From Nitrospina sp. (GTDB lineage: Bacteria; Nitrospinota; Nitrospinia; Nitrospinales; VA-1), in the NCBI GenBank assembly GCA_018702695.1, contig JABIYR010000134.1, positions 1 through 41,323 on the forward strand: a stretch of DNA of 41,323 bases, given 5' to 3'. Of this stretch, positions 16,313 to 26,394 are shown piece by piece. The notes below the pieces were generated by a model. The model had not been told where the DNA came from. It ran no database searches and saw nothing but the letters and a program-made list of their open reading frames with translations. The translations under genes were made by a program, and so were the position numbers. Position 1 is the first letter of the stretch, and every line of letters starts with the position of its first letter.

Positions 16313-16852
16313 ATGAAATCCACACTTTTAAATTCTAAAGATATTAGCCGCGCTGTTAATCGCATCTCTCACGAGATTTTGGAACGCAATCAAGGGGCTG
16401 AAAGTATCGCTTTAGTTGGAATTCGCACTCGTGGTGTGGCGTTTTCTCTGAGACTGAAAGAGAAAATTGCTGAAATTGAGGGTGTCTCGGTTGATCATGG
16501 TGTCTTGGATATCACCCTTTACAGAGATGATCTTGCGGCTGGAATACAAAAACCAGAATTAAAAAGGACTGATATTTCTTTTACTTTGGAAGGGAAACAT
16601 ATCGTTCTTTGCGATGATGTTTTGTTCACCGGTCGAACTATTCGTGCGGCCATTGATGCGCTCATGGATTTCGGTCGTCCCGCGTCTGTGCAATTAGCCG
16701 TTTTAATCGACCGTGGGCATCGTGAACTTCCCATCAGGCCCGACTATGTTGGCAAAAATATTCCAACAGACCGCTCGAAACGTGTTCAGGTTTTATTGAA
16801 TGAAGAAGATGGTGAAGATAAAGTTTTTATTCAGGAGCCAGATAACGGATGA
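16313..16852 (+). CDS. pyrR: Bifunctional PyrR: pyr operon regulator / uracil phosphoribosyltransferase
   Basis: A 179-residue type I phosphoribosyltransferase. The PRPP-binding motif is [16 protein letters not shown] (about 99-114). An [12 protein letters not shown]-terminal helix and a LVGIRTRGV loop (about 35-43) are also PyrR-typical, as is the [11 protein letters not shown] segment near the C-terminus. PyrR binds pyr leader RNA in response to UMP. The leader here contains a matching hairpin and terminator, so the regulator and its target lie together and the gene is autoregulated. It overlaps pyrB by the ATGA at 16849-16852. No strong Shine-Dalgarno precedes ATG 16313. Confidence 0.93.
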   Translation: MKSTLLNSKDISRAVNRISHEILERNQGAESIALVGIRTRGVAFSLRLKEKIAEIEGVSVDHGVLDITLYRDDLAAGIQKPELKRTDISFTLEGKHIVLCDDVLFTGRTIRAAIDALMDFGRPASVQLAVLIDRGHRELPIRPDYVGKNIPTDRSKRVQVLLNEEDGEDKVFIQEPDNG

Positions 16853-17784
16853 GTCTATCCACAAAAAATATTTTGGGAGCAAAGGATTTAAATAAACAAG
16901 ATATTCAACAAATTCTTGATACCGCTGAATCCTTTAAGGAAATTTCTACCCGTTCGATTAAAAAAGTTCCTACCCTGCGTGGAAAAACTATCATCAATCT
17001 ATTCTTTGAGCCGAGTACCCGCACGCGAACCTCTTTCGAAATTGCTGGAAAGCGTTTGAGTGCCGATGTTATCAACATATCTGGCTCTACGAGTAGCACC
17101 GCTAAAGGCGAAAATCTGATTGATACGGCTCGGAACCTAGAAGCGATGAATCCGGATATATTGGTAGTGCGGCATAATTGTTCCGGTGCTTCAGCTCTGT
17201 TAACACAATTTATTAAATGTCCCATTATCAATGCTGGCGATGGAGCGCATGAGCACCCCAGCCAAGCTTTGCTCGACCTACTCACCATTCGCAGTCATAA
17301 GGGTGACTTGCAAGGGCTTAAAGTTGCGATAGTCGGTGACATCAGGCATAGCCGGGTGGCACGCTCTAATATTAAAGCTATGCAGACCATGGGCATGCAG
17401 GTTCGCGTTGTCGGGCCACCGCCACTCATACCTGTTGAACTGGAGCGTCTAGGTGTCGAAGTCAGCAGTGACCTCTCTAAATCGATTAAAGATGTCGATG
17501 TAATAATGGTTCTCCGTATTCAGCATGAACGGCAAAACCAAATGTTTTTATCGAGTCTGCGTGAATACTCGAATTATTTTTGTCTGACTGCTGAAATTCT
17601 GGCTCAGGCCCGCAAAGATGTCCTCATTGTTCACCCCGGCCCTGTAAACCGAGGTATCGAAATCAGTCTAGATGTGATGGAAGGCCCGCATTCTCTAATA
17701 TTAAATCAAGTCACCAATGGAGTTGCTATTCGTATGGCGCTTTTTTATTTATTGCTGGGAGAAAATAATGCCAACCCTAATTAA
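16849..17784 (+). CDS. pyrB: Aspartate carbamoyltransferase catalytic subunit
   Basis: A 311-residue ATCase catalytic chain that joins carbamoyl phosphate and aspartate. The carbamoyl-phosphate loop [19 protein letters not shown] is present (about 52-70), with the [14 protein letters not shown] block (about 133-146) carrying HPxQ, and a [11 protein letters not shown] segment near the C-terminus. No regulatory subunit gene (pyrI) is in the operon. pyrC follows immediately with a 17-base overlap, the arrangement seen where ATCase and dihydroorotase form a complex. Whether this pair associates cannot be told from sequence. Confidence 0.95.
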   Translation: MSLSTKNILGAKDLNKQDIQQILDTAESFKEISTRSIKKVPTLRGKTIINLFFEPSTRTRTSFEIAGKRLSADVINISGSTSSTAKGENLIDTARNLEAMNPDILVVRHNCSGASALLTQFIKCPIINAGDGAHEHPSQALLDLLTIRSHKGDLQGLKVAIVGDIRHSRVARSNIKAMQTMGMQVRVVGPPPLIPVELERLGVEVSSDLSKSIKDVDVIMVLRIQHERQNQMFLSSLREYSNYFCLTAEILAQARKDVLIVHPGPVNRGIEISLDVMEGPHSLILNQVTNGVAIRMALFYLLLGENNANPN

Positions 17785-19063
17785 AAATGGTCGAGTTATA
17801 GACCCGGCAAACAAGCTCGATGGTTCGTTTGATATTCTCATTAATGATGGAAGAATTGAAGCCGTTGAACCAAAGGGTAAAATATCTGGCAGTAAATTAA
17901 AGGGCATTGCAGAAATCGATGCCAAGGGTTGTGTTGTTTCCCCTGGTTTTTGTGATATGCATGTGCATTTCAGAGAACCCGGTCATGAATATAAAGAAAC
18001 TATCGAGACAGGCAGTGCTTCTGCTTCTGCTGGCGGGTTTACCACGGTGGCGGTGATGCCAAATACTTCTCCTGTGAACGATAATCGTTCTGTTACAGAA
18101 TTAATTTTGTCCCAAGCTAGAAAAACCAGCGCGATCAATATCCTGCCCATTGGTGCAATCAGCAAAGGCTTAAAGGGCGAAACATTATCTGATATGGGGG
18201 AATTGAAAGAAGCGGGTTGTATCGGTTATTCCGATGATGGCAGACCGGTTATGGATAGTGAGTTAATGCGAAGGGCATTAGAATATAGCCGAATGTTTGA
18301 CTTGCCTTGTATTCAACACAGCGAAATGTTGGATTTAACTTTGGGCGGTTGCATGAATGAAGGCATTATCTCGACGGAATTGGGTTTGAAGGGAATGCCG
18401 GTTGAGGCAGAAGATATTATGGTCTTTCGAGACATCAGTTTACTGGCTAAAACAGGCGGAAGATTGCATGTTGCTCATATCAGCAGTGGAGGGGCGGTCG
18501 ATCTTGTACGTCAGGCCAAAGCTAAGGGTTTGCCGGTGACATGCGAAGTCGCACCGCATCATTTTACTCTGACAGAAGAAGCCTGTCGGGAATATGACAC
18601 CAATTCCAAAATGAGCCCGCCTTTAAGGACACATCAAGATATCGAATTGATAAAGGAAGGTTTGCGAGACGGGACGATTGATATCATCGCAACAGACCAT
18701 GCCCCTCATGATTTAGCGGACAAACAGGTAGAGTTCAGCAAAGCTTGTTTTGGTATTGTTGGCTTAGAAACGGCGTTACCACTAACGCTTAAACTGGTTG
18801 ATGAAAAAATCATCACATTAGAAAAAGCGGTGGATCTATTGACCCATCAGCCCTGTCGTCTGTTCAATTTGGATAAAGGAGATATCGGAGTGGGAAAAAT
18901 TGCAGATATTGTTATCTTCGATCCTCAGTCCAAGTATTGCATTGAACCTGAAAAATTTAAGTCTCGTAGCAAAAACTCTCCCTACAAAGGTTGGCAAGTG
19001 AGAGGACAAATTCTTCATACTCTCGTTGCAGGTAAAACCGTATATTCTGTCGGCAATGAATAA
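17768..19063 (+). CDS. pyrC: Dihydroorotase (class I)
   Basis: A 431-residue amidohydrolase. Zinc ligands HxH sit in FCDMHVHFREPG (His65, His67), with EVAPHHFTLTEEA and IATDHAPHD (the catalytic aspartate block) further on. The length and REPG motif indicate the class I type (Aquifex/Bacillus-like) rather than the shorter E. coli type. The open frame extends to 17717 inside pyrB, but ATG 17768 ([19 protein letters not shown]) matches the family's N-terminus and follows GGGAGAAAATA. It overlaps pyrB by 17 bases. It is the third gene of the pyr operon. Confidence 0.95.
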   Translation: MPTLIKNGRVIDPANKLDGSFDILINDGRIEAVEPKGKISGSKLKGIAEIDAKGCVVSPGFCDMHVHFREPGHEYKETIETGSASASAGGFTTVAVMPNTSPVNDNRSVTELILSQARKTSAINILPIGAISKGLKGETLSDMGELKEAGCIGYSDDGRPVMDSELMRRALEYSRMFDLPCIQHSEMLDLTLGGCMNEGIISTELGLKGMPVEAEDIMVFRDISLLAKTGGRLHVAHISSGGAVDLVRQAKAKGLPVTCEVAPHHFTLTEEACREYDTNSKMSPPLRTHQDIELIKEGLRDGTIDIIATDHAPHDLADKQVEFSKACFGIVGLETALPLTLKLVDEKIITLEKAVDLLTHQPCRLFNLDKGDIGVGKIADIVIFDPQSKYCIEPEKFKSRSKNSPYKGWQVRGQILHTLVAGKTVYSVGNE

Positions 19064-19093
19064 CTCATTCAACGTTATAAAATCTCGAATATT

Positions 19094-20218
19094 ATGAAAG
19101 CCTATTTAGCTTTATCTGACGGAAAAATTTTTGAGGGCACTCACTTTGGAGCCGAAGGTGAAGTGGACGCAGAAATTGTATTCAATACCAGTATGTCGGG
19201 TTACCAAGAAATCATTACAGACCCATCTTATTGTGGCCAAATGGTGGTCATGACCTATCCACTCATAGGTAATTACGGAATCAACCCGCAGGATTTTGAG
19301 TCGGACCGCCCTCACCTCTCTGGTTTAATCATCAAAGAATTGAGTAACATTACCAGCAATTGGCGGTCAACCGGAAAACTGGAAGATTTTTTTAAGGAGT
19401 TTGGCATCGTTGGTATTCAGGGTATCGATACCAGAGCTTTAACCCGACGCATTCGCGAAACGGGTGCACAGCAGGCTGTGTTAACTACCATTAAACAAGA
19501 CCACCAAGAATTAGTTCGTAAAGCACAAAACTCACCGAGTCTTGTGGGCAAAGATTTGGTTCAAAAAGTGACTTGTCAAAAACCGTATGATTGGTCAGAG
19601 GGGGAATGGAATATTGTTAAGGGTGAAACGATTCTCAAGACTCCGGTTAATGCAAAATATTTTGTCGTTGCCTATGATTTTGGGATCAAACGAAACATAT
19701 TGAGAAAGCTGGTGGGTGCAGGGTGTCGAGTTCGTGTCGTTCCCGCTTCGACTCCGGCACAAGAAGTATTAGCCTTAAAACCCGATGGCGTGTTTTTATC
19801 GAATGGTCCGGGCGACCCAGAAGGGGTTCCATACGCTGTTAAAAACATTAAACTGCTATTGGGTAAAATTCCTATATTTGGCATTTGTTTGGGGCATCAA
19901 ATATTAAATCTAGCATTAAATGGAAAGACATTTAAACTAAGGTTTGGACACCATGGTGGAAACCAACCCGTCCAAGATGTGCCGTCTGGGAAAGTTGAAA
20001 TTACCTCTCAGAATCATGGTTTCGCTGTGGACTCGAATTCAATCGATCCGGCCATTGAGGTGACATCCATCAATCTAAATGACCAGACCGTTGAAGGCAT
20101 TCGTCATAAAGAGTGGCCTGTTTTTTCAGTTCAATATCATCCAGAAGCATCACCCGGCCCCAACGACTCGACCCACCTTTTCCAAAAATTTTCACAGCTC
20201 ATGGAAGCAAAAATTTGA
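19094..20218 (+). CDS. carA: Carbamoyl-phosphate synthase small (glutaminase) subunit
   Basis: A 374-residue class I glutamine amidotransferase subunit. The N-terminal CarA domain begins [21 protein letters not shown]. The glutaminase triad is in GICLGHQIL (nucleophile Cys265) and [12 protein letters not shown] (His and Glu). [12 protein letters not shown] and the [13 protein letters not shown] oxyanion block are also present. It supplies ammonia to CarB. It starts 30 bases after pyrC; the stop TGA shares one base with the ATG of the next gene. Placement in the pyr operon puts carbamoyl phosphate synthesis under PyrR control. Confidence 0.95.
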   Translation: MKAYLALSDGKIFEGTHFGAEGEVDAEIVFNTSMSGYQEIITDPSYCGQMVVMTYPLIGNYGINPQDFESDRPHLSGLIIKELSNITSNWRSTGKLEDFFKEFGIVGIQGIDTRALTRRIRETGAQQAVLTTIKQDHQELVRKAQNSPSLVGKDLVQKVTCQKPYDWSEGEWNIVKGETILKTPVNAKYFVVAYDFGIKRNILRKLVGAGCRVRVVPASTPAQEVLALKPDGVFLSNGPGDPEGVPYAVKNIKLLLGKIPIFGICLGHQILNLALNGKTFKLRFGHHGGNQPVQDVPSGKVEITSQNHGFAVDSNSIDPAIEVTSINLNDQTVEGIRHKEWPVFSVQYHPEASPGPNDSTHLFQKFSQLMEAKI

Positions 20219-21093
20219 TGCTAAAAGAACCGTTGGACCAACTCTTCGAGTATGTTGCCCAAAACATACCTTCTGAAGAAATAATGATTGCTAAAAAGGA
20301 ATATCAGACGACCACCGGAGAAATCTATGAAGATGACAAGTCATACAATACACGCATGGCTTTATTTTTAGAGTGGTACCTTTTAGATTATTATGGTCCT
20401 GGAAAAGACAAAACCGTATTGGAATCAATCATAGAAGAAAACCCCACGTCATGGATTCAAGGTGCTGTGGAAGTTTATAAGGCGATATCAAATAATATTC
20501 AGGCTCTTTTTGAAGTCAAAAAAATTCGTGAAAATATGGTGACAGTTCTAGATCTGTTTACCGACGAAAAATACCAAGTTTATGAAGATGATTCTAAACT
20601 TGTTTTCAGAAAAAATGATCTTTTTCAAGGTCGTATTGTTTTCCATCAAGGTAAATATTATTTCACCGGTTATTATTCATTTCATCCGAGTAAAACCGAA
20701 CGTTTTATTAAAGGCGAAACAAAAAAAATCTATTTAGCTCAAAATATATGGCTCAAAGAGTTGAAAGTTCTTGAAAAGAGTTTGGCGAAACTTCAAAAAT
20801 CGAATCTCAAAAATTCAAATTTGATAGAAAAAGTACAAGTCAAAATTGGCAAAACAGATATTGAAGCGAAACTAGAGGTTTTAAATAAAGATTTTCAAAT
20901 TTTAAAAACAACTGATTCCAATATAAAAGAAAACATCCAAGGCGTTGAAAGAGAAATTGCTCAGTTGAAACACGATAAATTGAAGGTGGAAAAATGCAAA
21001 CTCATATCTGACTTGATCAATAAACTGGCTTATATGAATTTAAAATGGGAACGCTCCCGGCAAATTGAATTACTGGATATATATAAAAACTAA
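20218..21093 (+). CDS. Uncharacterised protein coupled between carA and carB
   Basis: Unrecognised 291-residue protein. ATG 20218 overlaps the carA stop by one base, and its own stop (TAA ending 21093) overlaps the carB ATG by one base, so it is translationally embedded in the CPSase genes. The open frame runs back to 20113 inside carA, but ATG 20218 gives the natural start. Residues 1-180 look globular: an acidic start, a helical [17 protein letters not shown] segment (about 47-63), then beta-like [17 protein letters not shown] and [20 protein letters not shown]. Residues about 190-285 are a lysine/glutamate-rich coiled coil. There is no signal peptide or membrane segment. A role in CPSase assembly, regulation or channelling is a guess from position only. 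Confidence 0.75.
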   Translation: MLKEPLDQLFEYVAQNIPSEEIMIAKKEYQTTTGEIYEDDKSYNTRMALFLEWYLLDYYGPGKDKTVLESIIEENPTSWIQGAVEVYKAISNNIQALFEVKKIRENMVTVLDLFTDEKYQVYEDDSKLVFRKNDLFQGRIVFHQGKYYFTGYYSFHPSKTERFIKGETKKIYLAQNIWLKELKVLEKSLAKLQKSNLKNSNLIEKVQVKIGKTDIEAKLEVLNKDFQILKTTDSNIKENIQGVEREIAQLKHDKLKVEKCKLISDLINKLAYMNLKWERSRQIELLDIYKN

Positions 21094-24000
21094 TGCCTAA
21101 ACGAACCGATATAAAAAAAATTCTCCTCATAGGTTCTGGCCCAATTATCATAGGCCAAGCATGTGAGTTTGATTACTCTGGCACGCAAGCTTGTAAAGCT
21201 TTAAGGGAAGAAGGTTATGAAATAATTCTGGTCAATAGCAACCCTGCGACCATTATGACTGATCCTGAATTTGCAGATCGAACTTATATAGAGCCTGTAA
21301 CACCAGAAATCGTAGAGAAAATTATAGCGCGTGATCGTCCTGATGCACTCTTACCCACAATGGGTGGGCAGACGGCTTTGAACACGGCATTGGCTCTGGC
21401 TGAAATGGGGGTTCTAGAAAAATATAATGTCGAGTTGATCGGTGCAAACCTCGAAGCCATTCATAAAGCGGAAGACAGAACTCTTTTCAAAGAAGCCATG
21501 TTTCGGATTGGACTGCAAGTCCCCCCCAGTGGCAATGCAAAAACTTTGGCAGATGCATGGGAGGTTGTTAAAGAAACTGGTTTTCCCGCCATCATTCGGC
21601 CTTCTTTCACATTAGGTGGCACGGGCGGAAGTGTGGCCTACCATAAAGATGAGTTTGAATCGCTAGTTGCCTTTGCTTTAAAGGCTAGCCCTGTTTCTCA
21701 AGTATTAATTGAAAAGTCACTCATTGGTTGGAAAGAGTATGAATTGGAAGTGATGCGTGACTTGAAAGATAATGTCGTCATCATCTGTTCGATCGAAAAC
21801 TTAGATCCCATGGGTGTTCATACCGGTGACAGCATTACAGTGGCCCCGGCTCAAACACTCACTGACAAAGAATATCAAGTCATGCGCGATGCGGCGATTG
21901 ATATCATTCGTGAAATCGGGGTTGAAACGGGGGGATCTAATATTCAATTTGCTTTAGACCCTAAAACCGGAGACATGATTGTCATTGAAATGAACCCACG
22001 CGTATCCCGTAGTTCTGCTCTGGCTTCGAAGGCCACCGGATTTCCCATTGCAAAATTTGCCGCGAAGCTTTCAATCGGCTACACCCTAGATGAAATTAAA
22101 AATGATATTACAAGAGTTACCCCGGCATCCTTCGAACCAACTCTGGATTATTGTGTGGTGAAAATACCTCGGTTTACATTTGAGAAGTTTTCCCAGACGG
22201 AACCTATTCTTTCAACGCAAATGAAATCTGTAGGCGAAGTGATGTCGATGGGCCGTACCTTTAAGGAATCTTTATTCAAATCGATTCGATCTATGGAAAC
22301 CAATATTTATGGGTTTGAAGAAAAATTCAACTTTGATTTGAATAAGCTTTCCCTTGAACAACAAAAAGAAAAATTATTATCTAGCCTACCCACACCTTTT
22401 GCGGACCGTTTATGGCAGGTTGCCGCCGCTTTACGAAGAGGTATCTCGGTCGAACAAACCTACGAACTCACCGGAATTGATCCTTGGTTTCTAGATAATA
22501 TTAACACCCTGATACAGTTTGAAATTCAGCTATCTAAATTAGGTGGGTTATCGAATTTGGATGATGAAACCCTCTTGCAGGCCAAAAAATTTGGGTTTTC
22601 AGATATTTTTTTGGCAAGTCTTCTGAACTGTGCCGAAGCGGATATTCTTCAGCGTCGAGTGCAAGCAGATATTTATCCTGTATTCAAGCGTGTTGATACT
22701 TGTGGTGCAGAATTTGAAGCTTTCACTCCTTATATGTATTCGACCTACGAGGAAGAGTGTGAGGCCAACCCCAGTACTAAAAAGAAAATCATTATTTTAG
22801 GGGGTGGTCCCAATAGAATTGGTCAGGGCATTGAGTTTGACTACTGCTGTGTGCATGCTTCTTTCGCCTTGAAAGAAGATGGTTATGAAACCATTATGGT
22901 CAATTGTAACCCCGAAACAGTTAGCACCGATTACGACACCTCTGACAGGCTTTATTTTGAACCGGTCACTTTTGAGGACATTCTGCATATCGTCAGAGTG
23001 GAGAAACCTGAAGGGGTGATTGTTCAACTCGGTGGGCAGACACCCTTGAAATTGGCATTAGCTTTAATGGAAGCAGGCGTTCCCATTATTGGTACCAGCC
23101 CTGCTGATATCGACCGTGCAGAAAACAGACAATTATTCAAGGAGGTTTTGAATAAACTGGGGCTTCGTCAACCCAAAAATGAAACCGCTACTTGTTTTGA
23201 AGAAGCCCTTAAAATTGCTGAAGATATCGGTTACCCCGTAGTGGTTCGCCCTTCATATGTGTTGGGTGGACGGGCAATGGAAATTGTTTATAATCAGGAT
23301 CGTCTCAAATATTATATGGAGCATGCGGTTCAAGCCTCTCCCGAGCATCCCATTCTGATCGATGACTTCCTCCAAGATACAATAGAGATTGATGTTGATG
23401 CCGTGTCTGATGGCACAGATGTGGTGATAGGTGGCGTGATGGAACATATTGAGGAGGCGGGTATTCATTCAGGTGATAGTGCTTGTTCTCTACCAACATT
23501 TTCTCTAGCCTCAGAAACCATTGAGGAAATAAAAAATCAAACTTGTGCTTTAGCTCGCGAACTTAATGTTATAGGCCTCATAAATATTCAATTTGCCGTG
23601 AAGGATGGCAATATTTTCATCATTGAGGTCAACCCACGTGCTTCGCGGACGATTCCTTTTGTAAGTAAAACAATCGGTGTACCATTAGCTAAAATTGCCG
23701 CTCGCGTTATGGCAGGTAAAACTTTACAAGAAATTGGATTCACCGAGGAGATCAAATTTCCTCATATTGCCATTAAAGAGTCTGTCTTCCCTTTCAATAA
23801 ATTTCAGGACGTGGATATCTTACTCGGGCCTGAAATGAAGTCTACCGGCGAAGTGATGGGAATCGATATGATTTTTGGCCGAGCTTTTGCAAAATCTCAA
23901 TTGGCAACGGGAGTGAAACTCCCTCTAACAGGGACGGCATTTATCAGTGTAAAAGATTCAGACAAAGAAAAATCGGTTATTATCGGTAAGAGTCTGCAAG

Positions 24001-24329
24001 AATTGGGCTATCAATTGATCGCTACGCGTGGAACTGCAAAATATTTAAAAGAAAATGGAATTGAGGTATCACCGGTTAATAAAGTAAAAGAAGGTTCGCC
24101 CCACTGCGTTGAAGCCATTGAAAATCAAAAAATAGACATTGTGATCAATACCGTATTTGGAGAACAAGCCATTAAAGATTCTTTCACTCTCCGGAGAAGT
24201 TCTTTGAATCATAATCTGCCTTATTGCACCACGATGGCTGGAGCATCGGCTCTAGTAAGTGCTTTGCGAGCGATCAAAGAAGAAGGTCTGACCATAACAA
24301 CCATACAGGAGTATGGGGCTAAAATTTAA
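21093..24329 (+). CDS. carB: Carbamoyl-phosphate synthase large subunit
   Basis: A 1078-residue protein (E. coli 1073) with two ATP-grasp halves. The first begins [20 protein letters not shown] with NPATIMTD and [12 protein letters not shown]. The second begins [20 protein letters not shown] with [19 protein letters not shown] and [37 protein letters not shown] and [17 protein letters not shown] are the metal/ATP blocks. The last about 130 residues are the MGS-type allosteric domain ([20 protein letters not shown]), the site bound by UMP/ornithine/IMP in relatives. It starts at ATG 21093, sharing a base with the upstream stop. It is the last gene of the pyr operon and converges with the FlgT-like gene 10 bases beyond the stop; no terminator hairpin is visible between them. 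Confidence 0.96.
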   Translation: MPKRTDIKKILLIGSGPIIIGQACEFDYSGTQACKALREEGYEIILVNSNPATIMTDPEFADRTYIEPVTPEIVEKIIARDRPDALLPTMGGQTALNTALALAEMGVLEKYNVELIGANLEAIHKAEDRTLFKEAMFRIGLQVPPSGNAKTLADAWEVVKETGFPAIIRPSFTLGGTGGSVAYHKDEFESLVAFALKASPVSQVLIEKSLIGWKEYELEVMRDLKDNVVIICSIENLDPMGVHTGDSITVAPAQTLTDKEYQVMRDAAIDIIREIGVETGGSNIQFALDPKTGDMIVIEMNPRVSRSSALASKATGFPIAKFAAKLSIGYTLDEIKNDITRVTPASFEPTLDYCVVKIPRFTFEKFSQTEPILSTQMKSVGEVMSMGRTFKESLFKSIRSMETNIYGFEEKFNFDLNKLSLEQQKEKLLSSLPTPFADRLWQVAAALRRGISVEQTYELTGIDPWFLDNINTLIQFEIQLSKLGGLSNLDDETLLQAKKFGFSDIFLASLLNCAEADILQRRVQADIYPVFKRVDTCGAEFEAFTPYMYSTYEEECEANPSTKKKIIILGGGPNRIGQGIEFDYCCVHASFALKEDGYETIMVNCNPETVSTDYDTSDRLYFEPVTFEDILHIVRVEKPEGVIVQLGGQTPLKLALALMEAGVPIIGTSPADIDRAENRQLFKEVLNKLGLRQPKNETATCFEEALKIAEDIGYPVVVRPSYVLGGRAMEIVYNQDRLKYYMEHAVQASPEHPILIDDFLQDTIEIDVDAVSDGTDVVIGGVMEHIEEAGIHSGDSACSLPTFSLASETIEEIKNQTCALARELNVIGLINIQFAVKDGNIFIIEVNPRASRTIPFVSKTIGVPLAKIAARVMAGKTLQEIGFTEEIKFPHIAIKESVFPFNKFQDVDILLGPEMKSTGEVMGIDMIFGRAFAKSQLATGVKLPLTGTAFISVKDSDKEKSVIIGKSLQELGYQLIATRGTAKYLKENGIEVSPVNKVKEGSPHCVEAIENQKIDIVINTVFGEQAIKDSFTLRRSSLNHNLPYCTTMAGASALVSALRAIKEEGLTITTIQEYGAKI

Positions 24330-24339
24330 AGTTTGTCAG

Positions 24340-25488
24340 TTATTCTGGAGTGCGTTTAGTCATAAACTCCCACCACGGTTTTTTTTCTAACTTAAAATTC
24401 ATTTCGTTTGTCATGGAGTCTTTTTCTCCCCCATACTGGCTCACCGATTGAATTAAAAACCCCGGCTTATAATCATTCCCAGCTATTGATTGGGCGATTG
24501 CGTGCCCTGCCCCGGTATTTGAAATTTGTATGACACCAGCTTTAACATAAATATCTCCAACATCACTACCCGTATAGGGGTCATGCATGTTAATACCCAT
24601 CGCATAAACATTAAATAAATCACCAACACGAACCCCATTATTGTATCCAATATTAATCAATATTTCATTTTCAGTATTCTCATTCATATCAATTGGCATT
24701 TCATGATTTTTCAGTGAAATGATTTCTCCCTCTAATTTTATCGAATCCAATTTGTGGTTGATGAATGATATTATTTCGCCCTTTATAAATTTAAGAGCGT
24801 AGTACATAGAGCTCTGTTTATTACCTGAAGCATCACTCAAACTCATAAAATTTTGAGCGGAAAAGCTTTGAGTTCCCGCGCTGGATAATGCTTTAAACGT
24901 TTGCTCGAAAAGAACTCTACCCGTTTTATGTTGAATTAGTTGTATCAGAATTTGAAACTGTGCATTTTCGCGTCTGTCGTTATTCAAGGTGTTGGTCTGA
25001 TCGGAAGTAATCCCAAGCGAATCAGGAATAAATTTAATAATTTGACCTCTAATTTCTGTCATAGAAGCTTTTGATGGCTCTTGCCCCATATTAGCTGGCC
25101 AAAATGAGGGAAATGACTTAGCGATCATCTCATTGTTTGGGATATTTTGAATTTCTTGAATTTCTTGAATTTCTGGATAGAGTGAATTTTGAAAATTGAA
25201 AATGGCAGGCTCAGCATTATATTTAGACTTTGGCATTCTAGAATTTTCTAGAAACTCATTATTTTGAGGCAGGCTCAGCAATTGAACTCGATTATTAATT
25301 TTTAATTCTTGAATTATGAGTGTCTTTAAAACAGTACTAGGGTTATATTTTTCTTTCCATCCTGAAGGATTTTGAATCTCCCCAATTTTAACCTTTTTCT
25401 TATAAAAAGCCTGTGAAGGCGAGGGAACCAAAAGTAATATAAAACTAATGACACAAAACATCCTTGCCAACCCAACAGTCATTTTCAT
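24340..25488 (-). CDS. Exported FlgT/CsgG-like protein, probable flagellar accessory
   Basis: A 382-residue exported protein with a clear signal peptide (MFCVISFILLLVPSPSQA, cleavage near residue 27). After it, KVKIGEIQNPSGWKEKYNPS leading to TLIIQELKINNRVQLLSL resembles the CsgG/FlgT-M fold ('...ALTxxLxxELxxSGRFxxL'). The C-terminus INIGYNNGVRVGDLFNVYA, DPYTGSDVGDIYVKAGVIQI and YKPGFLIQSVSQY resembles the FlgT C-terminal domain. Vibrio FlgT (flagellar H-ring) is of similar length (about 377). The sigma28-type promoter upstream supports a flagellar role. Residues about 105-115 contain EIQEIQEIQ from a 9-base tandem repeat. The exact family is inference; homology is weak by eye. Confidence 0.6.
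   Translation of the reverse strand: MKMTVGLARMFCVISFILLLVPSPSQAFYKKKVKIGEIQNPSGWKEKYNPSTVLKTLIIQELKINNRVQLLSLPQNNEFLENSRMPKSKYNAEPAIFNFQNSLYPEIQEIQEIQNIPNNEMIAKSFPSFWPANMGQEPSKASMTEIRGQIIKFIPDSLGITSDQTNTLNNDRRENAQFQILIQLIQHKTGRVLFEQTFKALSSAGTQSFSAQNFMSLSDASGNKQSSMYYALKFIKGEIISFINHKLDSIKLEGEIISLKNHEMPIDMNENTENEILINIGYNNGVRVGDLFNVYAMGINMHDPYTGSDVGDIYVKAGVIQISNTGAGHAIAQSIAGNDYKPGFLIQSVSQYGGEKDSMTNEMNFKLEKKPWWEFMTKRTPE
25147..25173 (-). repeat. Three perfect copies of a 9-base tandem repeat inside the FlgT-like gene
   Basis: TTGAATTTC x3 on the plus strand, encoding Glu-Ile-Gln repeats on the minus strand. In-frame unit; copy-number change would lengthen or shorten the protein by three residues without frameshift. 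Confidence 0.85.
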
Positions 25489-25525
25489 TCTAGTCAGAGA
25501 CCCTGGTTAATTGAAGTTATGATAT

Positions 25526-25552
25526 TTATCGGCATAATCGAGTAAATCTATA
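25526..25552 (-). promoter_or_regulatory. Sigma28 (FliA)-type promoter of the FlgT-like gene
   Basis: On the minus strand: TATAGATT (25552-25545), 11-base spacer, GCCGATAA (25533-25526). The published E. coli FliA consensus is TAAAGTTT-N11-GCCGATAA, so the -10 matches 8/8, the -35 matches 6/8 and the spacer is exact. The transcription start would lie near 25519, about 30 bases before the ATG at 25488. Confidence 0.75.
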
Positions 25553-25605
25553 AAAATAAACTATTTATTTAGGCTCTCTGGGTTGTATTAATCTGTCCAG
25601 ATGAC

Positions 25606-25634
25606 TTGACCCAAACTTTATCTATCGGTACAAT
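25606..25634 (+). promoter_or_regulatory. Sigma70-type promoter abutting the SUMF1-like gene
   Basis: TTGACC (25606-25611), a 17-base spacer and TACAAT (25629-25634). The -10 ends 7 bases before ATG 25642, so transcription would begin at or next to the start codon and the mRNA would be leaderless or nearly so. No Shine-Dalgarno precedes ATG 25642, which agrees. Confidence 0.55.
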
Positions 25635-25641
25635 TCATCCA

Positions 25642-26388
25642 ATGAAACATTATTATTCGACTCTATTTTTATTCGCTTTGCTCATCTTTCCTTATCAGGT
25701 ATGGGGTGCAGAAAAAACCAGTGAAATGGTTAAAATTCCTGCAGGGTGCTTCTCAATGGGCACCAATAAAACCTATTTATATGAAGATGATAATATCAAC
25801 TCGCGAGAAAAACCGGCGCACAAGGTTTGCTTGGATAGTTTTTATATGGACCCCTATGAGGTGACTCAGGAAAAATGGGATGCCGTGATGAATTTTAATC
25901 GCTCTGTGTTCCATAAACCCAATCAACCCATGACTCACATTACCTGGCGTGAGGCACGAAGTTATTGCAAACGGGTTGGTAAAAGATTGCCAACTGAAGC
26001 CGAATGGGAATATTCAGCCCGTGCCGGAACTCAAACCCGTTTTTATTGGGGGGATGAAGTTGATGGAGACTATCTTTGGTATGCAGACAACAGTTCCAGA
26101 GAACCTGCAAATGTCGGAACCAAAAAACCCAATGCTTGGGGTTTGTATGACATGGTTGGAAGCGTTTGGGAATGGGTTGAAGATTGGTATTCAATTCATT
26201 ATTACGAGAACAGCCCCACCAAAAACCCGCTCGGGCCGGATAGAACTAGTTTCAGAATTATACGAGGAAACTCTTGGATCACCGATGAAAAATATTTACG
26301 CGTGACCATTCGTCATGGAGGTCTATCAGACCCGACTCTCACCTATTGGGTGGGAGTACGTTGCGCTATGTCACCTGCAAACCACTGA
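25642..26388 (+). CDS. Exported SUMF1/formylglycine-generating-enzyme-fold protein
   Basis: A 248-residue protein with a signal peptide (KHYYSTLFLFALLIFPYQVWGA) and one SUMF1 (FGE-sulfatase) domain. Signatures are MVKIPAGCFSMGTN, FYMDPYEVTQEKWDAVM, PMTHITWREARSYCKRVGKRLPTEAEWEYSARAG, AWGLYDMVGSVWEWVEDW, IIRGNSWI and WVGVRC. True formylglycine-generating enzymes keep paired catalytic cysteines near the RGGS...R block. Here that stretch (RGNSWITDEKYLRVTIRHG) has none, so sulfatase activation is unlikely and another envelope role is expected. The frame reaches TTG 25606, but ATG 25642 gives a clean signal peptide. It ends 6 bases before nth. Confidence 0.8.
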   Translation: MKHYYSTLFLFALLIFPYQVWGAEKTSEMVKIPAGCFSMGTNKTYLYEDDNINSREKPAHKVCLDSFYMDPYEVTQEKWDAVMNFNRSVFHKPNQPMTHITWREARSYCKRVGKRLPTEAEWEYSARAGTQTRFYWGDEVDGDYLWYADNSSREPANVGTKKPNAWGLYDMVGSVWEWVEDWYSIHYYENSPTKNPLGPDRTSFRIIRGNSWITDEKYLRVTIRHGGLSDPTLTYWVGVRCAMSPANH

Positions 26389-26394
26389 TAATTC

